From: a virus
IMG/VR virus record: IMGVR_UViG_3300028920_000052
Location: 33,596 to 97,595 of that record
Length of the DNA stretch: 64,000 nt
Strand: one strand, 5' to 3'
Made by a program: the position numbers and the translations under genes. Position 1 is the stretch's first letter. Each line of letters opens with the position of its first letter. Under the pieces are notes generated by a model. That model had not been told where the DNA came from. It searched no databases and saw only the letters and a list, made by a program, of their open reading frames with translations. Below, piece after piece: positions 30,688 through 39,421 of the stretch.

Positions 30688-31343
30688 TGACTGCTGCTGA
30701 ACTAAGTACAAGGTTTGATATAGAGTTAGATGCTGTTGCAAGTGCAGCAGCACCTGGCTTTACTGATGATGAAAAGAGTTCTCTTCTTACTAAAGCTCAA
30801 AACATACTTATTCAAGAGTATGCTAGAGCTAAGAATTGGAATGCTATTTATACATTGGTACAAACAAGTACTACTTCAGATATATCAAGTATTACTGCTT
30901 ATGGGACTAAAGCCACTTATATAGATTTAAATACAGTATATTCTGATTTTAGATATTATGTTTCTTCTAGAGCGCAACTTACAAGAACTTATCCGACAGT
31001 TTCAGAACAAAAGGTAGAGTGTGAACTTATTGAAAGAGATGCTATTTCTAAATTTATAGTTGCTACAGGAATAAATACACCATACTTTAAATATCCTAAA
31101 GTAGTTTTAGAATATAGTTCTGGTAGTAGTTATCCTATTTTAATTATATTAGTTGATAATTATACTACAGTAATAGAAGCAAATTTTGAACTTACATATG
31201 TAAGAATTCCTAATGATATTGATATTGATGAAAGTGTAACATCAGAATTACCAGAAAATTTACATAAGGATATAGTAAGTTTAGCAGTACAAGAAGCAGT
31301 TAGGTCACTTTATATTTCAAAAACACCTTTAACATCTAAATAA
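30687..31343 (+). CDS. Adaptor/ring-like protein, copy 1 of three related genes
   Basis: This 218-residue protein begins MTAAELSTRFDIEL and ends with an ELPENLHKDIVSLAVQEAVRSLYIS helix. The next two genes share the same layout: a short N-terminal helix with TxxE(L/M)xxxF, a beta domain, then an acidic PE/AE followed by a long C-terminal helix. Such proteins in podoviruses (P22 gp4-type) connect portal to tail. It overlaps the upstream gene by one base. Confidence 0.65.
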   Translation: MTAAELSTRFDIELDAVASAAAPGFTDDEKSSLLTKAQNILIQEYARAKNWNAIYTLVQTSTTSDISSITAYGTKATYIDLNTVYSDFRYYVSSRAQLTRTYPTVSEQKVECELIERDAISKFIVATGINTPYFKYPKVVLEYSSGSSYPILIILVDNYTTVIEANFELTYVRIPNDIDIDESVTSELPENLHKDIVSLAVQEAVRSLYISKTPLTSK

Positions 31344-31345
31344 TA

Positions 31346-32047
31346 ATGACAGGATTAGAAATGCAAATAGAGTTTGAGAGGTTACTTTATACCTCTAATC
31401 CAGAGTACTCAACTTCACAGAAGTTGGATACTGAAGAGATATTTGCATACCTTAACATAGCACAACCTAGAGTTATGAAGGCTAAGTATTTTCCTACTTC
31501 TAATATATTAGAGAATGTTAAGATTATTCAGAGTAATGTTGAGGATTTGAGAAACATGATAGTGAGGGAAACTTTAGATATAGATGATCCATCTGGTGTA
31601 CTTGACACACAATATGGATTTTTAGTAGCGTTACCAGATGATTATTTACATTATATAAGGAGTGATAGTAGTATTACTAGGAGTGGTGTACTTCCTACTT
31701 CTGGAGAAACTACTTCTGTAGTACCTAACAAGGTACTAGATTATAGTGAAGTAGATAAAGTAACCACTAATGTTTTTAATAAACCTATACTTAGAAAACC
31801 CTGTATAGTATTTGAAGAAGATAGTATTGTTATATTTAGAGATGCTTATACATCTTTTGTTGGTACGGCAGATAATTTATTTTTAACTTATCTGAAAACG
31901 CCTGATGACATATCACTGTCTGCTGAATGTGAACTAGCGGAATATCTACATGAAGAAGTTGTTGCTACAGCAGTAGATATATTTAGAAGAGAAAAGTACT
32001 TATTAACCTCAAAGGAGAATAAAGATGACAATAGGGGAAATGCATAG
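31346..32047 (+). CDS. Adaptor/ring-like protein, copy 2 of three related genes
   Basis: This 233-residue protein begins MTGLEMQIEFERLL, with a PDDYLHYIRSD strand region and the ending LAEYLHEEVVATAVDIFRREKYL, parallel to copies 1 and 3. It overlaps copy 3 by 23 bases. A ring or neck component is the most likely role. Confidence 0.65.
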   Translation: MTGLEMQIEFERLLYTSNPEYSTSQKLDTEEIFAYLNIAQPRVMKAKYFPTSNILENVKIIQSNVEDLRNMIVRETLDIDDPSGVLDTQYGFLVALPDDYLHYIRSDSSITRSGVLPTSGETTSVVPNKVLDYSEVDKVTTNVFNKPILRKPCIVFEEDSIVIFRDAYTSFVGTADNLFLTYLKTPDDISLSAECELAEYLHEEVVATAVDIFRREKYLLTSKENKDDNRGNA

Positions 32048-32663
32048 TGAGTTTGAAAGAAAACTTAGGAATTTAGATGTTGTCATAGATGCACCAACTT
32101 CTGAAATATCTAATATTTTCTATGAGGCACTATATAAATTTATAGACAAATACTATGAAACTTTTGAGGAAGATGAGAGAAGCAGAAAAGCTTTGAGTCT
32201 TCTTACTATAAATGATGCAGATGTAACTATTACAGATGCATCTCCTCAGATTGTACCAAATTCTTATAAGGCTACTATACCAACAGATCCAGAATTATTG
32301 TATACAGTATTAGAACTTGCTACAATAGATAGTAATGTAGTTATGGTAAAGCCTATAACTTTAGATGCTTACAGAACAAATTTGAATAATCCTTTTAGAA
32401 AGCCTTGGAAAAATTTAGTGTGGAGGTTAGATATTATTCCTAATGGAGATACTAAATATCATATATTAGTAGCAGATAGTACAGCAGAAATAACTAACTA
32501 TCAGTTAGGATATATAAAAGTACCAACTAAATATACTATAGAAGATGATTATGATGAAGAAATGGAAGTACCTGAGATATTTCAATACGAAATTATAGAT
32601 ATGGCTATAGAGATGTTTTTACAGAGCCATAATATTTTAAATAGTAACAAACAGAATGTTTAA
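32025..32663 (+). CDS. Adaptor/ring-like protein, copy 3 of three related genes
   Basis: This 212-residue protein begins MTIGEMHSEFERKL and ends VPEIFQYEIIDMAIEMFLQSHNIL. The shared ends with the two preceding genes imply tandem duplication followed by divergence. It is probably a neck or tail ring protein. Confidence 0.65.
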   Translation: MTIGEMHSEFERKLRNLDVVIDAPTSEISNIFYEALYKFIDKYYETFEEDERSRKALSLLTINDADVTITDASPQIVPNSYKATIPTDPELLYTVLELATIDSNVVMVKPITLDAYRTNLNNPFRKPWKNLVWRLDIIPNGDTKYHILVADSTAEITNYQLGYIKVPTKYTIEDDYDEEMEVPEIFQYEIIDMAIEMFLQSHNILNSNKQNV

Positions 32664-32680
32664 TCTAACAATTAATAAAA

Positions 32681-33496
32681 ATGACGTTAAGTAAAATTAA
32701 AAAATTTGGTACTAATTATGACTCTGATGAGATTGTAGCTAGAGCCAAAGATGTGAATCCAATTATAGATGTGGTTAATGCCATGACAGATGGTACTAGT
32801 ACTGCTGGAGCATTCTCTTCTATAACTGTGGATACAATTGCAGAAACTACTAGTGGTGGTGGAGTAACTATTGATAGTGTAGCATTAAAAGATGGTGGAA
32901 TTACTTTAACTACTTCTGGTGCAGGAACTGGATTTGCTGTAACATCTACAACACAAACAGCAACCAATCTATGTACTATTACTACAGCAACTGCTGTTAC
33001 CACAGCTTCTTCTTTGAGGGCAATGAATGTGGCTATGACTTCTTCAGGAGTTTCTACAACTAACATGATAGAAGTTGCTAAGTTTTCATTGACTTCTGCT
33101 GTTAAAAATGGTAACTGGATTAATGCTGTTGTTGGTCAGATAGATCTATCAACTGCTGGATATGCAACAGGACTTGCTGGTGTAATTTGTGGCGAACTAG
33201 ATTTACCTTCAACTAATCCTGCAGGAGGTGCTGGCACTTATACTGTATTTGAAGGGGAATTAAGTGTTCCTGCTACATTTACAAGTGATGTTCCTGTATC
33301 ATTTATTAACTTAAATGTTTGGGGAGATGGTGCTGCTACTTTTGATACCAATGGTTATATTATGGATATAACAGGTGTAACAGTGGCTTCAGGTAAAGTA
33401 TTTCAAGCAAATACAGCTGCGGCTGCAACTCATGCATTAAGAATTAGAGTAGCAGGAACACCTTACTACATAATGTTGACTGATTCTGGTGCTTAA
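32681..33496 (+). CDS. Thr/Ala/Gly-rich structural protein (decoration or fibre)
   Basis: This 271-residue protein has a short helical N-terminus (to about 35) and then repetitive beta-rich sequence with many Thr, Ala, Ser and Gly. It ends RIRVAGTPYYIMLTDSGA, a type of C-terminus seen on phage surface fibres and decoration proteins. It would trimerise on the particle surface. Which site it occupies cannot be read. Confidence 0.6.
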   Translation: MTLSKIKKFGTNYDSDEIVARAKDVNPIIDVVNAMTDGTSTAGAFSSITVDTIAETTSGGGVTIDSVALKDGGITLTTSGAGTGFAVTSTTQTATNLCTITTATAVTTASSLRAMNVAMTSSGVSTTNMIEVAKFSLTSAVKNGNWINAVVGQIDLSTAGYATGLAGVICGELDLPSTNPAGGAGTYTVFEGELSVPATFTSDVPVSFINLNVWGDGAATFDTNGYIMDITGVTVASGKVFQANTAAAATHALRIRVAGTPYYIMLTDSGA

Positions 33497-33519
33497 TATT
33501 AACTAAAAACAAGAGCAAA

Positions 33520-33834
33520 ATGAAATTAAATGTGTTGGAAAGAATAGTAAGTTTAAGTGTACTTACTGAGTATAAAGAAGGAAATTTTATTACCTTTAAG
33601 ATGATTTCAGAATTAAAAAATAAACTAACTGTTAGTGAACAGGAAATAAAAGATTTTGATTTGAAGATTGATGGTAATAATTACACTTGGAATCATAAAG
33701 GAAATAAAGAAGTAGATATTGACATAACTGAAGGAGAGAAGAATTTAATAAAAGATTTACTTATTGCAAAAGATAAGGATAATAAACTTCTTGAACAGCA
33801 TGTGAATGTTTACAAAAAATTTGTTTTAGAATAA
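33520..33834 (+). CDS. Hypothetical small protein
   Basis: This 104-residue lysine-rich protein begins MKLNVLERIVSLSVL and reads mixed helix/beta. It lies between two surface-type structural proteins. Function is unknown; an assembly role is likely from context. Confidence 0.55.
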   Translation: MKLNVLERIVSLSVLTEYKEGNFITFKMISELKNKLTVSEQEIKDFDLKIDGNNYTWNHKGNKEVDIDITEGEKNLIKDLLIAKDKDNKLLEQHVNVYKKFVLE

Positions 33835-33868
33835 TAATTTTTATTGTTGAATTTAATACTTTTAAAAA

Positions 33869-35419
33869 ATGATTAATGAAAAAAATGCAACTTACTGCTT
33901 TGTAGGAAATGTTGCAAATGGAATTGCTGATGATGCTGTATATACAGGAATGGCTGCTGGCTCAATTGCTGTAGTAAAAGCATTAGATAACAAAAATGAG
34001 GAGGATGCAATATCAGGATCTACTCCTGTACGTATAGTGCAGAAAAATACTGATGGTACTTATAAGTTCTCTCCTATATTTAGTTATGAAGATATTCAGA
34101 CAAAAGAGAGTGAAGATTTTGCTGCTAATACCCAGCAAGTAAGTTACTTTGGCTATGATGGTACAAGTAATACTACTGGATTTGGAACTCTTGTAGCTGG
34201 TGATACTTATACTCTAAGTATTATACTTAACCATAGTAGGAATACTTATAATAATGCTCCAGAGATTAAGACTGTACCTTTCCGTGCAACTTCAACTTCT
34301 CAAGCTGATTTAGCTAAAGGACTTCAAGAAAGTTTTATTCGCCAGTTTAGTACTCTTAGAGAGCCTAATCCAGTTATTAGGTGTGAAAGGGTTGCTGATG
34401 TTGCTAGTGTTGCTGTTTTAACTGATGATGCTACAATTTATAAATTAACTAAAGGTTCTACTTCAGTATCAGCTTATGTAAAAACTTCTGAAGCTAGTGC
34501 TGCTATGACAGCTAGTGAAGTTACTTTAACCGCTGGGGATATTATACATGTTGCTTCTAGTGGTGCAAGAACTTTTACATTTGATGCTACAGATGCCGAC
34601 CATGTAATTTTTATAGGAGAAACTTCTTATATAGTTGCTGATGCAGGTACTGCTGGAGATGGTAGTGATAACCAGGATGCTATTGTTGCTGCTATTAATG
34701 CAGGAACACAAGCTACTGCTGCTGCTAGTTCTACAGCTACTGTTACTATTACCTATTTGCCTGATACATATGCATTACCTCCAATGGTAATTTCTGATGC
34801 TGATGGTACACCTGCAACTGTGGCTGTTACTGCTGCTAGTGGGGATACTAAGCCTGTTTTATATAAAGTTGCTGCTAGCGTAGCTGATTCTGCTACTTTT
34901 GAATTAGATGTTCCTTTTCAGGGAGAAACTGGATATTTATGGGAAGGTACTGGAGCAACTACTACTAGTTCAATAGGGGCTGCTACTCTAACTACTGGTT
35001 ACTGGGGACTTAAATTTTCAGGACTTACACAACCATTTGATCCTATTAATGATAGTATGGTTAATCAATTGGTTCTTTTTGATGTTGTTTCAGCTGACTT
35101 TACGGATGTTACTGAGTACAAATCACAGAAACCTAAGTATGGTACTGGTACATGGCAATCAGTTGCTTATCAAGAATTCTATTCACAGTTCTTAACTCGT
35201 GATAGCATTAGGTCAACCAGACCTCTTACTAAGTACACCTTAGAAACTGACACGAATTCTGGATATGATGTTATTACAATAGCTGTTAGAGCATCTTCTA
35301 TTCAATTTGAAACAATTGGGCAAACTGTTAATTCTAATTTCAGATTAGTTATTGCTACTAAAGCAACTCCAACTGATCTTGATGGGGATGCTTTGCAAAC
35401 TGTGTTTGACGTATCCTAA
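33869..35419 (+). CDS. Virion structural protein with Ala/Thr-rich insertion
   Basis: This 516-residue protein has a beta-rich N-terminus, an Ala/Thr/Ser-rich insertion at about 205-340 that reads as an Ig-like or decoration domain, and a C-terminal part (TEYKSQKPKYGTGTWQSV...). Codon use is as regular as in the capsid gene, and a strong terminator follows, so it is probably abundant. Candidates are an auxiliary capsid or major tail protein. I cannot choose between them. Confidence 0.65.
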   Translation: MINEKNATYCFVGNVANGIADDAVYTGMAAGSIAVVKALDNKNEEDAISGSTPVRIVQKNTDGTYKFSPIFSYEDIQTKESEDFAANTQQVSYFGYDGTSNTTGFGTLVAGDTYTLSIILNHSRNTYNNAPEIKTVPFRATSTSQADLAKGLQESFIRQFSTLREPNPVIRCERVADVASVAVLTDDATIYKLTKGSTSVSAYVKTSEASAAMTASEVTLTAGDIIHVASSGARTFTFDATDADHVIFIGETSYIVADAGTAGDGSDNQDAIVAAINAGTQATAAASSTATVTITYLPDTYALPPMVISDADGTPATVAVTAASGDTKPVLYKVAASVADSATFELDVPFQGETGYLWEGTGATTTSSIGAATLTTGYWGLKFSGLTQPFDPINDSMVNQLVLFDVVSADFTDVTEYKSQKPKYGTGTWQSVAYQEFYSQFLTRDSIRSTRPLTKYTLETDTNSGYDVITIAVRASSIQFETIGQTVNSNFRLVIATKATPTDLDGDALQTVFDVS

Positions 35420-35429
35420 TTTCTACAAT

Positions 35430-35466
35430 AAAGGGAGATTAAACCTCTCCCTTTATTTTTATTTTC
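35430..35466 (+). terminator. Rho-independent terminator
   Basis: AAAGGGAGA (35430-35438) pairs with TCTCCCTTT (35446-35454), then ATTTTTATTTTC. It separates the abundant structural protein from the receptor-binding module. Confidence 0.85.
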
Positions 35467-35498
35467 TTTTCTTTAATACTTAGTTAAACAGTAAAAAC

Positions 35499-35837
35499 AT
35501 GTCAAAAGACAATCATACACATATAGAATCTGTTAGCAAGTATGCTTCAGATGCAATAACAGGAAAATCCTTTGGGGACAGAGGTACTGTATTATTAACA
35601 TCTACTTCTAATTATGGAGCAGGTGCTGGAGTAGCTCCTAATGGAAACTATTTTGGATTTATAGTAGGTTCAGACGGAGTAACTCTTACTTCAATAACTT
35701 TTAACAATAATATACATCAAACTTATTCAACTGAAACTATAGCAGATTTAGGCTTAGTTGAAGGACAATTTTATCCTTTAGAGGGAATACAAACATTAAC
35801 AATAACAGCAGGAGCATTATTACTGTATAAAATGTAA
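35499..35837 (+). CDS. Small beta-rich virion protein, fibre accessory
   Basis: This 112-residue protein begins MSKDNHTHIESVSKYAS and is glycine-, serine- and threonine-rich, with beta strands to its end (LTITAGALLLYKM). It precedes the receptor-binding gene by 3 bases. A capping or attachment piece for the fibre is plausible. It has no known motif. Confidence 0.6.
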   Translation: MSKDNHTHIESVSKYASDAITGKSFGDRGTVLLTSTSNYGAGAGVAPNGNYFGFIVGSDGVTLTSITFNNNIHQTYSTETIADLGLVEGQFYPLEGIQTLTITAGALLLYKM

Positions 35838-35840
35838 AGC

Positions 35841-37271
35841 ATGTTAAGACTTGGATTAGGATTAAACATAAAAAGAGCTTTAGCAAATATTGTAAAAAAA
35901 TTAACTGCTTTGTATATTGCTAGAGTTACTACTGATAGTGGTACAACTAGGAGTGAAAGCAGTGTGTTAGATATATACCAATGGTTTAAAGACAATAATC
36001 TTTTAGACTACATCAAATTCCTATGGTTTGCGGAAGCAGGTATAAAAGTTGCTAATCCAACTGATACGTTAAAGAGGATAAGTAAAGGATACTCACTAGA
36101 TGCTACACCTAATGATTGGACACAAGGCACTGAAGGTAATCAACCCTATCTAAGTGGCGACATAGCCCCAACCGAAAAGTATGCGTTTAAAAACGTTGCA
36201 GGGTCGGAGCGATTTTTGGAGTTTACCGATTTAGTTTTTGGTAATGGCGACCCGTGGACGGTTACATTCGTGGGTAACTGGGATGGCTCGAACAATGCCG
36301 ATGCTGGATTAATAGGAAAAGGTAATGATAGTGCAGGGCTAATTTCTTTAAGAGATAGTTCAACCAACCGTTTCCGTTTCATTAATGATGCGGGGGCTTC
36401 AGTTGCGGGAAGTTTGCCAATTAATCATATTATAGGACAGAACACAATCGTTTCATTCGTGGCAGCTGGTGACGGTAGTCTAAAAATCTACATGGAAGGA
36501 GCCTTGTTTGAAACGTTGACGGTAGCAACGGGTGTAACTTTTGATAGATTTTTAAAGGCATTCAGCACAGCCAGCCGTGAGTTCTTTGGGAGGTGTCACC
36601 ATATCGAGGTGATGCACTATGCGTTAACCTCACTTATTAGCTCTTACCATGCTTTACTTAGGACTAAGTTTGCCAAGTTTGAAACAGTGCAAATCGGTAG
36701 CCAGTACTGGACAACAAGTGACTTTAATGGAGTTTGTGGGGCGAATGGAACGCTGATTCCTAATGTAACTGATGGAACGACTTGGGCGGGATTATCTACT
36801 CCTGCATGGTGTTACTATAATAATGACCCTGCTACTGGTGCAATATATGGTAAGTTATATAACTGGTATGCTGTAAAGCAATTACAGGATGATATTGATG
36901 CTTGGAATACTGCTAATCCTACTAATACGTTTGGGTATCATATACCTTCAAAAACGGAAGTTGAAACATTATCAACATCATTAGGAGGAGATTCTGTTGC
37001 AGGGGGCAAAATGAAGTTAGCAGGTACTACATTTTGGACTACTCCAAATACAGGGGCAGATAATGCCAGTGGATTTACAGCATTAGGAGCGGGAGTTAGG
37101 CTATTAAATGGGAATTACTCATTACTAAATCAAAGAGCATATATTTGGGCATCTGAACAATATAATGCAAGTAATGGATATTATTCCAGAGTTTTTTATG
37201 ACCAAGCAAGTTGTGAAGTGAATAATGTCGAAAAAATATATGGTTTTTCAATCAGACTACTAAAAGACTAA
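35841..37271 (+). CDS. Receptor-binding protein candidate: LamG-like plus FISUMP (C-type-lectin-like) domains
   Basis: This 476-residue protein has three parts. Residues 1-100 are a phage-type anchor. Residues 100-280 are a concanavalin/LamG-like beta sandwich (WTVTFVGNWDGSNNADAGLIG). Residues 280-476 match the Fibrobacter-major-paralogous (FISUMP) type, with IGSQYWTTSDFNGV, YNWYAV, YHIPSKTEVETL, IWASEQY and a GFSIRLLKD end. This fold is used by variable proteins of diversity-generating retroelements. Bases 36130-36620 use clearly more G+C and CGx/GCG codons than the flanks, a sign of transfer. It probably binds surface glycans. Confidence 0.78.
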   Translation: MLRLGLGLNIKRALANIVKKLTALYIARVTTDSGTTRSESSVLDIYQWFKDNNLLDYIKFLWFAEAGIKVANPTDTLKRISKGYSLDATPNDWTQGTEGNQPYLSGDIAPTEKYAFKNVAGSERFLEFTDLVFGNGDPWTVTFVGNWDGSNNADAGLIGKGNDSAGLISLRDSSTNRFRFINDAGASVAGSLPINHIIGQNTIVSFVAAGDGSLKIYMEGALFETLTVATGVTFDRFLKAFSTASREFFGRCHHIEVMHYALTSLISSYHALLRTKFAKFETVQIGSQYWTTSDFNGVCGANGTLIPNVTDGTTWAGLSTPAWCYYNNDPATGAIYGKLYNWYAVKQLQDDIDAWNTANPTNTFGYHIPSKTEVETLSTSLGGDSVAGGKMKLAGTTFWTTPNTGADNASGFTALGAGVRLLNGNYSLLNQRAYIWASEQYNASNGYYSRVFYDQASCEVNNVEKIYGFSIRLLKD

Positions 37272-37273
37272 CT

Positions 37274-37792
37274 ATGAATAAAGCAATATTCAATACAATA
37301 GAATCCTACCTAGACAAGCTAGTTGAGATTAATCAGTTACTAGGCTATCCTGATGATAGGGGTACAGTAACCTATGCGAGTTTTGAACCTGAACCTGTGG
37401 AAATATATGAACAGGATGAAGAAGGTAATGATATTCTAGTTAGAACATACTACGAGATGCAGATAGAACAGAGTGTGCTACACCTGTTTCATAATCATAC
37501 AGAGTTTACAGAAGGATATGCTAAACTAATTGCTAAGAAAGCACAGGATAAACCTGTTAGAGTATTAGTACCTATTGATGTATTTAAGGATTGGCAAGAG
37601 AGTAGTCATCCTGAGGTTATAGCGTTAATGCAGTATTGTAATGCTAATGGTATAACAGAGGCAGCCTTTGAAGAAGGTTTTACTGAAGGTTATGATGTTG
37701 AGAATATACTTCCAAAGCAGGTGTACTTAGAATTTATTTACCCTATTCATGCAGAGCTAGCAGTAAAGCATGGAGCAATAATTGAGGAATGA
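37274..37792 (+). CDS. Putative fibre chaperone or assembly protein
   Basis: This 172-residue acidic helical protein begins MNKAIFNTIESYLDK. It follows the receptor-binding gene by two bases, the usual place of fibre assembly chaperones. No conserved motif is seen. Confidence 0.55.
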   Translation: MNKAIFNTIESYLDKLVEINQLLGYPDDRGTVTYASFEPEPVEIYEQDEEGNDILVRTYYEMQIEQSVLHLFHNHTEFTEGYAKLIAKKAQDKPVRVLVPIDVFKDWQESSHPEVIALMQYCNANGITEAAFEEGFTEGYDVENILPKQVYLEFIYPIHAELAVKHGAIIEE

Positions 37793-38235
37793 TTATGTGG
37801 ACGGAAGCATCTTTACTTTTGATAATAATTTATGCTATTATAGTAGTAAGTTGTTTTGGATTACAGGACAGTTTTAGCGCAAGTTATAAAGAAGTAGGAA
37901 ATTGGTTTACTGTGTGGTGTATTTCAGTAGGAATACTCTTATTTATAGGATTAGTTAAAGAAAATCCTATAGTATTATTTCCTACATTTGGATTTATAGT
38001 AGTAGGACTTGCTCCTAAATTTGATGAGTGGCAGAAACCTATTCATTACCTAGGTGCTTTATTTATAATATTAGGAGGATGTGGTGTTATAGCTTATGAA
38101 AAGTTTTGGTATGGGTTAATTGCTTTAGGCATTATAGCAAGTTTTACTTTGTTAACTAGAAAGATAAAAAGAAAAATATTATGGTTGGAGATAATATCAA
38201 TCATTACTATATATAGTTTTATTTTAATAAAATAA
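37789..38235 (+). CDS. Polytopic membrane protein
   Basis: This 148-residue protein has four or five hydrophobic helices: about 8-24, 44-58, 63-75, 90-103, and 108-120 with 130-147. Loops are charged. It overlaps the upstream gene by four bases (ATGA). It could act in exclusion, ejection or lysis; nothing specific is visible. Confidence 0.65.
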   Translation: MIMWTEASLLLIIIYAIIVVSCFGLQDSFSASYKEVGNWFTVWCISVGILLFIGLVKENPIVLFPTFGFIVVGLAPKFDEWQKPIHYLGALFIILGGCGVIAYEKFWYGLIALGIIASFTLLTRKIKRKILWLEIISIITIYSFILIK

Positions 38236-38260
38236 ATATTAACATTTTATACAAAGAACA

Positions 38261-38659
38261 ATGGAAGGAAAAGAGGCAGACCTTACTAAGAAGGTAGAAG
38301 AATTACAAGAAAGTAACATTAATTTAAGATTTAATACTGTGGAAAAAGAACTGCTTGAAATAAAAACTCTTCTTAGAGAATCTATCAATAAAGCAGAGTT
38401 AAACCATGAGTTAGCCCTGAAAAATATTGATGTAGTTAAAGGAAAAATAACTATACTTGAAGAAAAATACAGGAACTGCCCTATCAATACTTACAAAAGT
38501 GAATTAAAAAGATATGCTTTAGAAACTAGATTTTTACGGGCTGTATTTACTAATCCCATTAAAGGAACATTAGCCTTAACTGCTTGGATAACATTAGTTA
38601 TAGTTTTATTAGCAGCATTTGGACTAGAACCTCTTTTAAAATTAATAGCTTTATTCTAA
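38261..38659 (+). CDS. Coiled-coil protein with C-terminal membrane anchor
   Basis: This 132-residue protein has a coiled coil at about 5-80, then a basic stretch and one membrane helix near 108-130 (LTAWITLVIVLLAAFGLEPLL). The layout fits a membrane-anchored accessory lysis protein or a fibre-linked protein. It lies beside another membrane protein, 7 kb before the lysis cassette. Confidence 0.62.
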   Translation: MEGKEADLTKKVEELQESNINLRFNTVEKELLEIKTLLRESINKAELNHELALKNIDVVKGKITILEEKYRNCPINTYKSELKRYALETRFLRAVFTNPIKGTLALTAWITLVIVLLAAFGLEPLLKLIALF

Positions 38660-38663
38660 TATT

Positions 38664-39134
38664 ATGGCAAACTTTACAATAAGTCAAGCAGTAGATGGAT
38701 CAACTATAACTATTACAGATACTAGAACTATAACTACTACCTATGTAATTACAGTTCAATCTGATAGTATGGATGATACTGAAACTCAAACTCTAAGTCT
38801 ATCAGGAGCACAAATTGAAGATTTGGCTACAGGACTTTCCTTAGAACCTAGTGATGTAGGATATGATAATACTACATGGGTTGATGGAGTATTTACTTTT
38901 AATGTTACTACTAACGATTTAGATGCTGAAGAATTAGTAAAAGCTTTCATGGAAATAGCAGCAGGAGAAGTATTTGCTAATGCTTTAAATTATAGACTTT
39001 ACTTAGATACTAAAGAGAAAAGTGCTATATTAGAGCAAATGAGGCTACTAAATAACATGGGCTATGCAGCAGAAATTGGAAGCCCTACAGCTTTTTCAGA
39101 GAATTTAGAACTATTACAAGACCTACTTGAATAA
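38664..39134 (+). CDS. Beta-rich virion protein
   Basis: This 156-residue protein begins MANFTISQAVDGSTIT. Threonine-rich strands run to about 90, then a helical end. Ordinary phage structural composition. It overlaps the next start by one base. No domain is recognised. Confidence 0.58.
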   Translation: MANFTISQAVDGSTITITDTRTITTTYVITVQSDSMDDTETQTLSLSGAQIEDLATGLSLEPSDVGYDNTTWVDGVFTFNVTTNDLDAEELVKAFMEIAAGEVFANALNYRLYLDTKEKSAILEQMRLLNNMGYAAEIGSPTAFSENLELLQDLLE

Positions 39135-39421
39135 TGACAGCAGAAGAATTAGCAACAGTAATATCTACATTGAAATACAATTACTTAATTGTAAATGGTG
39201 TTTATATTAATAAAGTAAGAATAGGAAGTTTTACTACAGTAAACAGACTTAGAGAACTTCTTGAGGCTGTGGATATATTCCTACAGATATTAGATTACTA
39301 TGCTGATATACCTTCTGATGAATTAGAAGATGCAGAAATTGATGAGGATGATATACTCATTATTATAGCAGAAGCAGATAAATTACTGGATACATATAAA
39401 CTATACTATGGCTCTAGATAA
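39134..39421 (+). CDS. Hypothetical acidic protein
   Basis: This 95-residue helical, acidic protein begins MTAEELATVISTLKYNY. The C-terminal half has a DDILIIIAEADKLLD helix. It overlaps the fibre gene by 14 bases. Position suggests fibre assembly. Confidence 0.55.
   Translation: MTAEELATVISTLKYNYLIVNGVYINKVRIGSFTTVNRLRELLEAVDIFLQILDYYADIPSDELEDAEIDEDDILIIIAEADKLLDTYKLYYGSR

Noticed and set aside
36146-36382. Minus-strand ORF inside the receptor-binding gene
   Set aside because: It exists because the inserted higher-GC segment has few stops on the opposite strand; the plus-strand frame has clear domain signatures.
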